From the NCBI GenBank assembly GCA_913060815.1, contig CAJXSZ010000007.1, forward strand, positions 1 to 64,000: DNA of 64,000 nucleotides. The letters run 5' to 3'. A model generated the notes under the pieces. It saw only the letters and a program-made list of their open reading frames with translations, searched no databases and was not told the origin of the DNA. A program made the position numbers and the translations under genes. The stretch's first letter is position 1; each line of letters opens with the position of its first letter. Source of the DNA: an uncultured Sulfitobacter sp. (GTDB lineage: Bacteria > Pseudomonadota > Alphaproteobacteria > Rhodobacterales > Rhodobacteraceae). Positions 35,416 to 44,332 of this stretch are shown here, piece by piece.

Positions 35416-36114
35416 ATGTCCGACGAAGACGATATCATCCTCGCCGATTTGAACGACGAAGACCTTGTGGCTCAGATGTTCGACGACCTCTATGACGGTC
35501 TCAAAGAAGAAATCGAGGAAGGCGTCAACATCCTGCTGGAACGGGACTGGGCACCATACGATATCCTCACAAAAGCGCTCGTGGGCGGCATGACGATTGT
35601 CGGCGCCGATTTCCGCGACGGTATTCTCTTCGTTCCCGAAGTTCTGCTGGCCGCCAATGCAATGAAGGGCGGCATGGCCATTCTCAAGCCGCTGCTGGCC
35701 GAAACTGGCGCGCCCCGCGTGGGCAAAATGGTGATTGGCACGGTCAAAGGCGACATCCACGACATCGGCAAAAACCTTGTCGGCATGATGATGGAAGGCG
35801 CTGGTTTCGAGGTCGTCGATCTCGGTATCAACAACGCTGTTGAAGTCTACCTTGAAGCGCTTGAGACAGAAGGCCCCGACATCCTCGGCATGTCCGCCCT
35901 GCTCACCACAACGATGCCTTACATGAAGGTCGTGATCGACACGATGGTCGAGCAAGGCATTCGCGAAGACTATATCGTGCTGGTCGGCGGTGCGCCCCTG
36001 AACGAAGAATTCGGCAAAGCAATCGGGGCGGATGCCTATTGCCGTGACGCGGCTGTGGCGGTCGAGACCGCAAAAGAATGGGTGGGCCGCAAACACAACA
36101 GTGCGCACGCCTGA
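35416..36114 (+). CDS. corrinoid (cobalamin)-binding methyltransferase partner protein
   Basis: A 232-residue protein with the MetH cap domain (residues 1-90) and cobalamin domain. The cobalt-ligating histidine is in GDIHDIGKNLVGMMM; SALLTTTMPYMK and VGGAPLNEEFGKAIGADAY complete the Rossmann-like fold. It carries the methyl group on cobalamin between donor and homocysteine. Together with bmt it covers two modules of MetH; a reactivation module and a folate-binding module are not in the window. An AAGGGA site precedes the ATG; a terminator follows. Confidence 0.9.
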   Translation: MSDEDDIILADLNDEDLVAQMFDDLYDGLKEEIEEGVNILLERDWAPYDILTKALVGGMTIVGADFRDGILFVPEVLLAANAMKGGMAILKPLLAETGAPRVGKMVIGTVKGDIHDIGKNLVGMMMEGAGFEVVDLGINNAVEVYLEALETEGPDILGMSALLTTTMPYMKVVIDTMVEQGIREDYIVLVGGAPLNEEFGKAIGADAYCRDAAVAVETAKEWVGRKHNSAHA

Positions 36115-36135
36115 ACCGCGCAGAGCAAAATTTTC

Positions 36136-36166
36136 AAGGCCCCTCCGAAAGGTGGGGCCTTTTTTA
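36136..36166 (+). terminator. intrinsic terminator after the corrinoid-protein gene
   Basis: AAGGCCCC at 36136-36143 pairs with GGGGCCTT at 36154-36161, an inner CC/GG pair closing a GAAA loop, followed by a run of T. Confidence 0.85.
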
Positions 36167-36208
36167 TGCGGAATATCTGCTTATCTTAGGATCAAAGAGG
36201 AGACCGAC

Positions 36209-36364
36209 ATGCCCCCCCATATCTTCGCTCTATTGATCGCAAGCGTTATCCTTGCCGCAGGGCTGACAATCTGGATGCTGACCAGTGCTGGCCCCACCGC
36301 GCTAATGGTCGCCCTGCCCCTGTTTATGATTGCAGCTGTCACCCTCAAACTGCTGCGCAAATGA
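36209..36364 (+). CDS. small membrane protein
   Basis: A 51-residue protein with two hydrophobic segments (FALLIASVILAAGLTIWML and ALMVALPLFMIAAVTL) and a basic end LKLLRK. An AAAGAGGAG site lies eight bases before the ATG, and the stop overlaps the ATG of the DUF1638 gene, so it is very likely translated. No family is recognised. Confidence 0.72.
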   Translation: MPPHIFALLIASVILAAGLTIWMLTSAGPTALMVALPLFMIAAVTLKLLRK

Positions 36365-36996
36365 AACTCGACGACGCCCGTTTAACGACCCAAGGCCTTC
36401 CGCTCAATGATACACGCGGCAAGATCCTGCTGGTCGCCTGCGGCGCGCTGGCCCGTGAAATCCTTGACCTCAAATCGGCCAATGGCTGGACGCATCTCGA
36501 CCTCACATGCCTGCCGGCCAACTATCATCTTTACCCTGAAAAAATCACCCAATCCGTGCGCGACACAGTGGCCAAACACCGCGATGCCTATGACGACATC
36601 TTTATCGTCTATGCCGATTGCGGCACAGGTGGTTTGCTTGACGCCGCCTGCGCTGAGATGGGCGTCGAGATGATTGCTGGGCCCCATTGCTATAGCTTTT
36701 TCGAGGGTAATGACCGCTTTGCCAAAACCAGCGAAGACGAGATCACCACATTCTATCTAACAGATTTTCTGGTCCGCCAGTTCGACGCGTTCATCATCAA
36801 ACCTATGGGCCTCGACCGCCATCCGGAGCTACGCGACATGTACTTCGGAAACTACGAAAAACTCGTCTATCAAGCCCAAACAAACGACCCCGCCCTCACC
36901 GCAAAAGCCCAAGACTGCGCCAATCGCCTCGGCCTCACATTCGAGCGCCGCTACACAGGCTACGGCGATCTCGAAACCACCCTCGCCCAACTCTGA
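36361..36996 (+). CDS. DUF1638 domain-containing protein, probable helper of split methionine synthase
   Basis: A 211-residue soluble protein with the family blocks KILLVACGALAREIL, YADCGTGGLLD and GPHCYSFFEGN, which place several cysteines and histidines for metal or cofactor binding. Genetic work in Phaeobacter inhibens has linked a DUF1638 protein to the split MetH of Rhodobacterales; the close position to bmt and the corrinoid gene agrees with that. Its exact reaction is not known to me. Confidence 0.85.
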   Translation: MKLDDARLTTQGLPLNDTRGKILLVACGALAREILDLKSANGWTHLDLTCLPANYHLYPEKITQSVRDTVAKHRDAYDDIFIVYADCGTGGLLDAACAEMGVEMIAGPHCYSFFEGNDRFAKTSEDEITTFYLTDFLVRQFDAFIIKPMGLDRHPELRDMYFGNYEKLVYQAQTNDPALTAKAQDCANRLGLTFERRYTGYGDLETTLAQL

Positions 36997-37033
36997 CGCC
37001 AACTTCTTTTGGTCAAAATATCTCGGGGGAATT

Positions 37034-37061
37034 GGCCAAAGGCCAAGGGGGCAGCGCCCCC
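37034..37061. terminator. stem-loop repeat between DUF1638 and sufE
   Basis: Two adjacent hairpins: GGCC-AAA-GGCC at 37034-37044, and GGGGGC-AGC-GCCCCC at 37047-37061. The position between converging genes suggests a terminator, although no T-run follows. A similar GGGGCAGCGCACCC core recurs inside the mobile element at 49593-49638. Confidence 0.5.
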
Positions 37062-37070
37062 GCCACCCCT

Positions 37071-37481
37071 CTAGACAGAGCGCGCAGCTGTCTCGCGCAC
37101 GCGCTCGATCATCGCCGTCAGCCCGTTCGAGCGTTGCGCTGACAAATGCTCGTTGAGGCCCAGACGCCCCATCTGCGCCCGCGCATCCACGGCCAGCACT
37201 TCCTCTGGCGTTAACCCGTTATAAAGCGTGCGCAGCACCGCAATCAGCCCCGACACAATCATCGCATCCGAAGCGCCGTCAAAGTGTAACGCACCGTCCT
37301 TCATTTCGGCATGCAACCACACCTGACTGGCACAGCCATCCACCTTGAGCGCAGGCACCCGCAAAGCCTCGTCCAGAGCATCCATCGCCTTGCCCTGATC
37401 AATGACATGGCGATAACGGTCTTCCCAATCGTCCAGAAATTCAAAATCCTCGACAAGCTCTTCAAATTCCGCGGTAGCCAT
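37071..37481 (-). CDS. sufE: SufE-family sulfur acceptor protein
   Basis: A 136-residue protein with VEDFEFLDDWEDRYRHVIDQGK and the acceptor cysteine in KVDGCASQVWLH, the normal SufE pattern. It takes persulfide sulfur from the desulfurase SufS and stimulates it in iron-sulfur cluster assembly. The ATG at 37481 has an AGGAGCACCTC site; a longer frame upstream is not conserved in type. The suf operon is not in the window. Confidence 0.92.
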   Translation of the reverse strand: MATAEFEELVEDFEFLDDWEDRYRHVIDQGKAMDALDEALRVPALKVDGCASQVWLHAEMKDGALHFDGASDAMIVSGLIAVLRTLYNGLTPEEVLAVDARAQMGRLGLNEHLSAQRSNGLTAMIERVRETAARSV

Positions 37482-37612
37482 GAGGTGCTCCTGTTGGTCC
37501 TGTTTGAAGCTGAGGTAGGGCTTGTTTACGCAAACGTCCAGCCCCACCCCTTCCCAAGGACTGCGCAATCGGTTAGGTCAGATTGCAACAGCATTATTTG
37601 ACGGCAGGTCCC

Positions 37613-38128
37613 ATGCGTATTTCCCTCTCTCTTGTTCTGGCGACATCCCTGACACTCGGGGCATGCGGATATGTGCAAAACAGCGCCTTGAACCCGAGCA
37701 ACTGGTTTGGCCGCTCCACGGCTGCTGACGTAGCCCCTGTAAATACAAATCCGCTGATCCCTGCGACGCGCGCAGGACTTTTCGCCAACCGCAACAAGCC
37801 GCTCGATTACAACGGCATCCCGTTTGAAGAGGTCATCGATCTCAAGGTTGAGCGTATTCCGGGCGGTGCCATCATCCGCGCCACCGGCCGCGCCGCGCGC
37901 CAAGGCATCTATCTGGTGCAGCTTACACCCGCGAATGAAGACGAGGCACCTGTGAACGGCGTGCTGACCTACCGCCTCGAAGGGGTGCGCCCCGAAGCGA
38001 CAACCGCAGTCGGCACCCCACCCACACGCGAAGTCACAGCTGCGCGGCAGATCACCGATCAGGATTTGCGCGGTGTGCGCAGCATTCGCGTAGAAGGTCA
38101 GCTGAACGCACGCGTCGTGAGCCGCTAA
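37613..38128 (+). CDS. predicted lipoprotein, unknown function
   Basis: A 171-residue protein with a signal peptide and lipobox SLTLGAC (LVLATSLTLGACGYV). The mature part starts with a polar linker and has FEEVIDLKVERIPGGAIIRATG and GVRSIRVEGQLNARVVSR, a beta-rich pattern. I do not recognise a family with certainty. The ATG at 37613 matches the signal peptide start; the frame is open ten codons further up. Confidence 0.75.
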   Translation: MRISLSLVLATSLTLGACGYVQNSALNPSNWFGRSTAADVAPVNTNPLIPATRAGLFANRNKPLDYNGIPFEEVIDLKVERIPGGAIIRATGRAARQGIYLVQLTPANEDEAPVNGVLTYRLEGVRPEATTAVGTPPTREVTAARQITDQDLRGVRSIRVEGQLNARVVSR

Positions 38129-38157
38129 CCCTTCTAGAAAATTGCAAAAAAACTGTC

Positions 38158-39315
38158 CTAGACAGATACGACCTTCACGTCATTGCCCACCGCTGTAAGC
38201 GCGATTTTACCGTCGCACAGCGCTTTGGCATCGTTGCCAAATACTTCGAGGCGCCATCCCCGCATGGCCTGCACATCACGGCTACCTGCCGCAAGCGCAT
38301 CCAGATCAGCCGCTGAGGCGATCAGTTTCGCCGCAACCCCTGCACTTTCGGTCTTCGCCTTCAGCAAGACGCGCAAAAGATCCGCCAACGCAGGGTTCAC
38401 CTGCAGCTTTTCGCGGCTGCGGTCGGGCTGCGGCAGATCATCATTGGGGCAAGCCACTCCCGCCGCTACCGCTTTGAGAATACCGTCGGCGATGTCGCCT
38501 TTGCGCGCATCGCGCAACAGCAGACGCGCACGTCCAAGCTCTTCATGGTTTTTGGGCTTGTTCGAGGCCAGCTCGACCATTGCGTCGTCTTTGTACACAC
38601 GATTGCGTGGGATGTTGCGCTCTTGGGCATATGCCTCACGAAAGGCCGCAAGTTCGCGCACAATGGCAAGAAAGCGGCCAGAGTTTGTGCGAGTCTTCAC
38701 CCGCTTCCACGCATTGCGCGGGGCGGTGATATATGTGTCAGGGCTGGTGAGCACTTCAAGCTCTTCCTCGACCCATTTATGGCGGCTGGTTTCCTCCAGC
38801 TTGGCGGAGAGAAACTCATAGACCTGACGCAGATGTGTCACATCGGCCAGAGCATAGCTTTTCTGTGCATCGGTGAGCGGACGGCGCGACCAATCGGTAA
38901 AGCGGGAGGTCTTGTCCACGCCCTCCTTCACAATTTTGCGCACCAGCGTTTCATAGCCCACCTGCTCGCCGAACCCACAGACCATGGCAGCGACTTGTGT
39001 GTCAAAAAGTGGCTCAGGAAAAACTTGGGCATCGACATAGAAAATCTCGAGATCCTGCCGCGCGGCGTGGAACACCTTTACCACCGATGTGTCACGGAAA
39101 AGATCATAAAGCGGCTCAAGCGACAGATCACCCGCCAAAGGATCAACGAGCACTGCATTGCTGTCATCTGTGCCCGGCATCGCCAACTGCACCAGACAGA
39201 GCTTTGAGTAATAGGTCCGCTCGCGCAGGAACTCGGTATCGACGGTGACAAATGGATGGGTCGCGGCCTGCGTGCAATACTCGGCCAGTTCTGCGGTGGT
39301 GGTGATGGTGCGCAT
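38158..39315 (-). CDS. rnd: ribonuclease D
   Basis: A 385-residue 3'-5' exoribonuclease of the DEDD family. The first acidic pair is in VTVDTEFLRERTYYSKLCLVQ; VFHAARQDLEIF and SYALADVTHL carry the other catalytic residues. A C-terminal HRDC-type region follows (TRTNSGRFLAIVRELAAFREA). It trims tRNA 3' ends and other stable RNAs. It precedes purM-purN on the map but ends convergent with the lipoprotein gene. Confidence 0.93.
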   Translation of the reverse strand: MRTITTTAELAEYCTQAATHPFVTVDTEFLRERTYYSKLCLVQLAMPGTDDSNAVLVDPLAGDLSLEPLYDLFRDTSVVKVFHAARQDLEIFYVDAQVFPEPLFDTQVAAMVCGFGEQVGYETLVRKIVKEGVDKTSRFTDWSRRPLTDAQKSYALADVTHLRQVYEFLSAKLEETSRHKWVEEELEVLTSPDTYITAPRNAWKRVKTRTNSGRFLAIVRELAAFREAYAQERNIPRNRVYKDDAMVELASNKPKNHEELGRARLLLRDARKGDIADGILKAVAAGVACPNDDLPQPDRSREKLQVNPALADLLRVLLKAKTESAGVAAKLIASAADLDALAAGSRDVQAMRGWRLEVFGNDAKALCDGKIALTAVGNDVKVVSV

Positions 39316-39388
39316 ACAGCAATTATTCCTTAGACTGCTCTAGCGGTACGCCAATCGCGCGCGATTGACCAGACAGCTTTGCAAAATC

Positions 39389-39985
39389 TCAGCTAGTCAG
39401 GATCAGCGGTTCACGCTCTCCGGTCACGTATCGGCGCAGGACCGCAGGGTACAGGCGGTGTTCTTGGACCAGCACCCTCGCCGCCAAAGTCTCGGGCGTG
39501 TCCCCTTCCAGCACAGGCACCTGCGCCTGCCCCAGAATAGGCCCGTCATCAAGCGCTGCAGTCACCTCATGCACGCTGCACCCATGCACGGCATCACCCG
39601 CCTCAAGCGCGCGCGCGTGGGTGTGCAAGCCTTTGTATTTTGGCAGCAATGAGGGGTGTATGTTGATCATGCGCCCCGCCCATTGGGAGGTGAAACCCGC
39701 CGTTAGAACCCGCATGAACCCCGCAAGACAGATCATATCAGGCTCAAAGGGTAAAAGCGCCTCGCTGATCGCGGCCTCGAAGGCAGCGCGGTCCTTGCCA
39801 AACGGGCGGTGATCGACCGCAACTGTCGGCACGCCACGCTCTGCGGCACGTTTCAGCCCACCTGCATCGGCGCTGTTGGCCAATACGACACAAGGCATGC
39901 CCGCATGCCCTTCACGGGCCATATCATCCAACAGCGCCACCATGTTGGAGCCGCCGCCAGATATAAACACCGCTACGCGCATCAT
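39389..39985 (-). CDS. purN: phosphoribosylglycinamide formyltransferase
   Basis: A 198-residue enzyme using 10-formyl-tetrahydrofolate in step three of purine synthesis. RVAVFISGGGSNMVALLD binds the phosphate of GAR; the catalytic Asn-His-Asp set is found around GRMINIHPSLLPKYKGLHTH and HEVTAALDDGPILGQ. Its ATG overlaps the purM stop (ATGA). Confidence 0.95.
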   Translation of the reverse strand: MMRVAVFISGGGSNMVALLDDMAREGHAGMPCVVLANSADAGGLKRAAERGVPTVAVDHRPFGKDRAAFEAAISEALLPFEPDMICLAGFMRVLTAGFTSQWAGRMINIHPSLLPKYKGLHTHARALEAGDAVHGCSVHEVTAALDDGPILGQAQVPVLEGDTPETLAARVLVQEHRLYPAVLRRYVTGEREPLILTS

Positions 39986-41031
39986 CAGAGCAGGCTGCCC
40001 TCATAGGTAACGCCCGGTTGCGCAGTCACGGCCCCCATTTTGCAGACTGCCTCGCCCATGTCCGACAGCAGCGCGGCAGCTTCATCCGCTTTGTCTGCAG
40101 GCACCACGACGATCATGCCAATGCCTGAATTGAAGGTCTTGAGCAGCTCGTCCTCCTGCATCCCGCCATTGGCCGTCAGCCAGCGGAACACCGGCGGCAA
40201 TTCCCATGCGCCCAGATCAATCGTCGCACCCATGCCCTCGGGCAACACCCGTGGCAGGTTTTCAGTCAGACCGCCGCCCGTGATATGGGCCAGCGCATGC
40301 ACCATGCCTTCGCGTGCCGCAGCCAGCGCGGGTTTTACGTAAAGGCGCGTCGGCGTCAGCAGCGCCTCTCCCAATGCGCCATCCGTCCACGGGCAGGCGT
40401 CGTCCCAGCCAAGGCCCGACTGCTCTACAATCGCGCGCACAAGGCTGTAGCCATTGGAATGCACACCATCGCTGGCCAGACCCAACAGGACATCTCCCTC
40501 GGACACACCTGCTGGCAACGTGCCACCACGCTCCATTGCACCGACGCTAAAGCCTGCCAGATCGAAATCGCCCTCGGGGTACATGCCGGGCATCTCGGCT
40601 GTCTCGCCGCCGATAAGCGCACAGCCCGACAGCTCGCATCCCTTGGCAATGCCCTCGATAATGCGCGCAGCCGTATCAAGCTCAAGCTTGCCGGTTGCGA
40701 AATAGTCGAGGAAAAACAGCGGCTCCGCCCCCTGACACACCAGATCGTTGACGCACATCGCCACCAGATCAATGCCAACACCGTCCACATTGCCCGTATC
40801 AATCGCGATCCGCAGCTTGGTGCCGACACCGTCTGTGGCCGCAACCAGCACAGGATCGCTATAGCCTGCTGCCTTAAGATCAAATAGCGCGCCAAAGCCA
40901 CCCAGACCCGACATCACACCACTGCGCGTGGTGCGCTTTGCCGCAGGCTTGATCCGCTCCACAAGGGCGTTGCCCGCATCAATATCCACACCCGCATCCG
41001 CGTAGGTTATTCCGTTTTGTCGATCGGTCAT
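39985..41031 (-). CDS. purM: phosphoribosylformylglycinamidine cyclo-ligase
   Basis: A 348-residue AIR synthetase: [25 protein letters not shown] at the start, [20 protein letters not shown] and the glycine-rich [16 protein letters not shown]. It catalyses step five of purine synthesis. The start at 41031 is chosen over an earlier in-frame ATG because it matches the family. purM-purN order is usual. Confidence 0.95.
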   Translation of the reverse strand: MTDRQNGITYADAGVDIDAGNALVERIKPAAKRTTRSGVMSGLGGFGALFDLKAAGYSDPVLVAATDGVGTKLRIAIDTGNVDGVGIDLVAMCVNDLVCQGAEPLFFLDYFATGKLELDTAARIIEGIAKGCELSGCALIGGETAEMPGMYPEGDFDLAGFSVGAMERGGTLPAGVSEGDVLLGLASDGVHSNGYSLVRAIVEQSGLGWDDACPWTDGALGEALLTPTRLYVKPALAAAREGMVHALAHITGGGLTENLPRVLPEGMGATIDLGAWELPPVFRWLTANGGMQEDELLKTFNSGIGMIVVVPADKADEAAALLSDMGEAVCKMGAVTAQPGVTYEGSLL

Positions 41032-41145
41032 TGTCAAAAGCCTCTGGCAGGAAAATCTCTTGGGAGCGGCGTAAATCATATCGCCCCAAGTCGCAACGCA
41101 AACCCTTGACGAATGGCACATCGCACAATACCCCTCACTTCAGGC

Positions 41146-41222
41146 GGGCCTGTAGCTCAGTTGGTTAGAGCAGAGCGCTCATAACGCTTTGGTCGTAGGT
41201 TCGAGTCCTACCGGGCCTACCA
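41146..41222 (+). tRNA. tRNA with CAT anticodon (tRNA-Met, possibly tRNA-Ile2)
   Basis: A 77-base cloverleaf with encoded CCA: acceptor GGGCCTG/CGGGCCT (G1-U72 wobble), D-arm GCTCAGTTGGTTAGAGC, anticodon arm AGCGCTCATAACGCT with CAT, T-arm GTAGGTTCGAGTCCTAC. The GGTCG variable region resembles tRNA-Ile2 (whose C34 is modified to lysidine) more than elongator tRNA-Met, so either identity is possible. Automated callers would say tRNA-Met. Confidence 0.88.
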
Positions 41223-41245
41223 CACCGCCCCTGTAAGCTAGCACC

Positions 41246-41698
41246 CTAGTTTCGTGTGGGGCTGACGTACCAGTTTACCTTCATTTCCACGACCGTCTCA
41301 CCCTCGGCATTGCGAATGTCGATCATCACTTCAAACGACACCTTTCCATCCGCTTTTAGCGCCGCCAAAAGCTCGGACCCGCCGCGCGATGTGGTGGCCG
41401 TCGCCACAAGCGTGCCTTGGGCAAATTTGCGGTAGGTGATCTCGGCCATGGCCGCCACGGGGCGCATTTGCGAAATGACTGGGGCAAGGATGCCTGCCAC
41501 AGCCGCACCAGATGCCGCCTCGCCCAGCGTGAACATCGCACCCGCGTGCTGTCCCTTGATATGGTTCTCCGTCTCGGGCCGCTGCGTCAGGCGCGCGGTG
41601 GCTACCCCATCGCCGATCTCGAGCAACTCAACGCCTGTGTGGGTGGCGTATGGCACGGCCTTGCCCAAATGCGCTTTAATCATTTCATAGGGGTCCAT
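41246..41698 (-). CDS. hotdog-fold thioesterase-like protein (PaaI/DUF4442 type)
   Basis: A 150-residue hotdog protein. The core HIKGQHAGAMFTLGEAASGAAV resembles the hot-dog helix of PaaI/YiiD-like acyl-CoA thioesterases, and ITYRKFAQGTLVATATT continues the sheet. Acyl-CoA hydrolysis is likely, substrate unknown. It stands on the strand opposite the neighbouring tRNA. Confidence 0.78.
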   Translation of the reverse strand: MDPYEMIKAHLGKAVPYATHTGVELLEIGDGVATARLTQRPETENHIKGQHAGAMFTLGEAASGAAVAGILAPVISQMRPVAAMAEITYRKFAQGTLVATATTSRGGSELLAALKADGKVSFEVMIDIRNAEGETVVEMKVNWYVSPTRN

Positions 41699-41786
41699 CA
41701 GGGTCTCCGCTTCGCCGGTTGGGAAAAGACTTCGCAGTCATTCAAGTCTCACTCACACCACACAGGTTTTCAACCCTGCCGCGCAG

Positions 41787-43106
41787 TTAACGCGCAATAA
41801 CGATGTCCGCGCGCAAGCCACCCATCCGCTCGGATTCTCCCAGACGCAAAATGCCACCATGGCTTCGCGCGACGTCGACCGCAATCGCGAGGCCAAGGCC
41901 TACGCCTCCGCCCTTGTCCTGATTGCGGGCGGGGTCAAGCCGCGAGAAAGGTTTGGTCGCCTGTTCACGTTGGCTCGCCGGGATGCCAGGGCCGTCATCT
42001 TCTACGCGGATGCGCAGGGTTTTGTCCGTCAGCATCACGGATACCTCGGCTCGCGCACCGTAGCGGACGGCGTTAGAGATAAGATTGTCCACAGCGCGAC
42101 GCATGGCGACATCGCGCAACCGTACGGTGCCCTGCCCTGCGCCTTCGCTGGGCATCAAGGTCACATCCCGCCCTGCGCGCTGCGCGCCCGCTACGATCTC
42201 TTGAACAAAGCCGAATGGCTCGACGCGCTCGGGCTCCCCCTCTGCTGCGCCCGCAGCAAAGCTCAGAAATTCGTCGAGCATCCCTTGCATGTCAGCCACA
42301 TCGCGCAACAGCGGGGCTGCATCCTCCTCCTCCAGCATGGCGAGCCCGAGGCGCAGCCTTGTGAGCGGTGTCCGTAGATCATGACTCACGCCCGACAACA
42401 TCAGCGTACGCTGCTCGATGTGCCGCTCGATCCGCTGGCGCATGTCAACGAACGCCGCGCCAGCAGCGCGCATCTCTATCGCGCCTGCGGGGCTATAGGG
42501 TATGTGGCGACCACGGCCGAACGCCTCGGCAGCACGGGCAAGCCGTTTGATCGGGCGTAGCTGGTTGCGCAGATAGATGATTGCGATCACGGTCATTATG
42601 ACACCGAACACGATCGTATAGACAAACATCTGATGCGGGTTGGAGGCGGATATTCGGCGCCGCTCGAATGTGATCTCTACGGGGCCGTGACGTGTTTCGG
42701 CGAATACATCGACAGAGCCATCGGTGTTCAGATGCACGCCAAGAAACGGCGCAAACTTCTCTGAAAGCCGTTTAATAATAACACTGCCCGAGTAATCGTA
42801 CCAGACGCGGCGGTTCACGACATCTTCGCTATCGGCCTGATCTATCGCAATATCGAGCACGGCGAGATCGGTCCGAACCGCACGGATTGCCGCAGCCATG
42901 TCAGGCGCAGTTTCCACCGTCTGAACGACCATCGTCAATTCACGCAAGACCGTATCCGTCATCTGATGGGTCACGCCCTCAAAATGACGCTGCGCAAAGA
43001 TAACCGTAACCATCAATTGCAAAAACACGACCGGCAGCAGCAAGATAAGGGCGGCGCGCCCGTAAATGCCGCGCGGCATATAACGTTTGAGAAATTCGAA
43101 CGACAT
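41787..43106 (-). CDS. EnvZ-like sensor histidine kinase
   Basis: A 439-residue membrane kinase: transmembrane helices near 17-37 (GRAALILLLPVVFLQLMVTVIF) and 178-198 (FVYTIVFGVIMTVIAIIYL), a HAMP domain, a HisKA domain with the phospho-acceptor in SGVSHDLRTPLTRLRLG, and ATPase boxes (NLISNAVRYG, VEDDGPGIP, GVGLGLAIAVDVARSHGG). It resembles the EnvZ/OmpR group. No response regulator gene adjoins it, so its partner must be elsewhere. Confidence 0.87.
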   Translation of the reverse strand: MSFEFLKRYMPRGIYGRAALILLLPVVFLQLMVTVIFAQRHFEGVTHQMTDTVLRELTMVVQTVETAPDMAAAIRAVRTDLAVLDIAIDQADSEDVVNRRVWYDYSGSVIIKRLSEKFAPFLGVHLNTDGSVDVFAETRHGPVEITFERRRISASNPHQMFVYTIVFGVIMTVIAIIYLRNQLRPIKRLARAAEAFGRGRHIPYSPAGAIEMRAAGAAFVDMRQRIERHIEQRTLMLSGVSHDLRTPLTRLRLGLAMLEEEDAAPLLRDVADMQGMLDEFLSFAAGAAEGEPERVEPFGFVQEIVAGAQRAGRDVTLMPSEGAGQGTVRLRDVAMRRAVDNLISNAVRYGARAEVSVMLTDKTLRIRVEDDGPGIPASQREQATKPFSRLDPARNQDKGGGVGLGLAIAVDVARSHGGILRLGESERMGGLRADIVIAR

Positions 43107-43150
43107 GCGCTAAACCTAGTGGACCCCACTCTCAGGCGAAAGGCCAAACA

Positions 43151-44065
43151 ATGCTTGCACCCGACGACTTTGATCCTGAAATCGGTGTGGCCGAGCAGCT
43201 TGAGCCTTCCCTGCGCAGAATCGTGGCTCCCAACCCATCACCCATGACCTACCGCGGGACCAACACCTATATTTTGGGCGATACAGCGCTGGCCGTTATC
43301 GATCCTGGTCCTGCGAGCGATGTCCATCTGGAGGCGATTCTGGCCGCAGTCGGACCAGATCAGCACATCAGCCACATTATCGTGACCCACACCCACCTCG
43401 ATCACTCCTCGCTGGCTAAACCGCTCAGCGCAGCAACAGGTGCGCCCGTGATCGCTTTCGGTGGCCCGACTGCGGGCCGCTCTGCGGTCATGCAACAGCT
43501 GGCCGCAGCGGGAACTGTGGGGGGTGGTGAAGGCGTGGATATGGACTTTATGCCTGACGTTCTGGTTGAAGATGGCGAAATGATTGTTGGCGAGAGCTGG
43601 CAGCTGGAGGTCATCCACACCCCCGGCCATATCGGCAACCATATCAGCCTTGGATGGGGGGATGCCTGCTTTACAGCCGATCATGTAATGGGGTGGGCCT
43701 CCTCTCTTGTATCTCCGCCCGATGGAGACTTGACCGACTTCATGGAATCATGCGCAAGGCTCCAGTCCCGTGACTGGCGATTGTTCTATCCGGGCCACGG
43801 GGGGGCCGTTCATGACCCTGCCGCCCGCCTCGCATGGCTGATAGCCCACCGACGCGCCCGCGAAACATCCATCCTTGAGGCTCTTGCTGATGCGCCAAGC
43901 ACCGCACCCGCTTTGGCCGCACTTATATACACCGAGACACCACCCGCCCTGCTAGGCGCCGCGATCCGCAACGTCCTTGCGCATCTGATAGACCTGCACG
44001 GCCGCGGCATCGTGAGCCACACTGGCCCCCTGCACGAAAGCGCCCTCTTCAGCCTCCGGAATTGA
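43151..44065 (+). CDS. metallo-beta-lactamase-fold hydrolase
   Basis: A 304-residue enzyme of the LACTB2-like branch. The metal motif is THTHLDHS, further ligands lie in VIHTPGHIGNH and FTADHVMGW; a small winged-helix-like C-terminal part (residues about 220-300) is typical of this branch. Some relatives cut single-stranded RNA; the substrate here is not known. An AAAGG site precedes the ATG. Confidence 0.85.
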   Translation: MLAPDDFDPEIGVAEQLEPSLRRIVAPNPSPMTYRGTNTYILGDTALAVIDPGPASDVHLEAILAAVGPDQHISHIIVTHTHLDHSSLAKPLSAATGAPVIAFGGPTAGRSAVMQQLAAAGTVGGGEGVDMDFMPDVLVEDGEMIVGESWQLEVIHTPGHIGNHISLGWGDACFTADHVMGWASSLVSPPDGDLTDFMESCARLQSRDWRLFYPGHGGAVHDPAARLAWLIAHRRARETSILEALADAPSTAPALAALIYTETPPALLGAAIRNVLAHLIDLHGRGIVSHTGPLHESALFSLRN

Positions 44066-44141
44066 GTTAAAATTTTTTTCCAAATTCACCCCAATACCCA
44101 CTGGACGCGCCAAAATACCGCCGCTATACGATGCGAACCGT

Positions 44142-44216
44142 TCCGACGTAGCTCAGCGGTAGAGCAGTTGACTGTTAATCAATTGGTCGTAGGTTCGATC
44201 CCTACCGTCGGAGCCA
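44142..44216 (+). tRNA. tRNA-Asn (GTT anticodon), integration target
   Basis: A 75-base cloverleaf: acceptor TCCGACG/CGTCGGA, D-arm GCTCAGCGGTAGAGC, anticodon arm TTGACTGTTAATCAA with GTT, T-arm GTAGGTTCGATCCCTAC, G73 and encoded CCA. Its last 21 bases belong to the 24-bp direct repeat that recurs at 51575-51598, so the mobile element inserted here and restored the tRNA 3' end. Confidence 0.95.
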
Positions 44217-44219
44217 TTT
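44196..44219 (+). repeat. left attachment site of the mobile element
   Basis: A 24-bp segment starting CGATCCCTACCGTCGG, covering the T-loop end, acceptor strand and CCA of tRNA-Asn plus three bases. It occurs again exactly at 51575-51598. Position in the 3' end of a tRNA next to a tyrosine integrase gene is the standard arrangement for attL. Confidence 0.85.
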
Positions 44220-44262
44220 CCCTCATAAGCACTTGTTCTATAAGCCCTTATGAGGGAAATGG
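44214..44262. repeat. 16-bp perfect inverted repeat at the left end of the element
   Basis: CCATTTCCCTCATAAG at 44214-44229 and its exact complement at 44247-44262, separated by 17 bases. The left arm begins with the tRNA CCA. It could act as tRNA transcript terminator or, more likely, as a recombinase or excisionase binding structure. The ATAAGCCCTTATGAG core recurs in altered form at the right end (51529-51556). Confidence 0.75.
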
Positions 44263-44332
44263 TCTTTAACTGCGGCACCGCAGTGTTCCACCACCTCAGC
44301 CATTTGCGTTCCATCCGTTTTTAAAGAACGGA

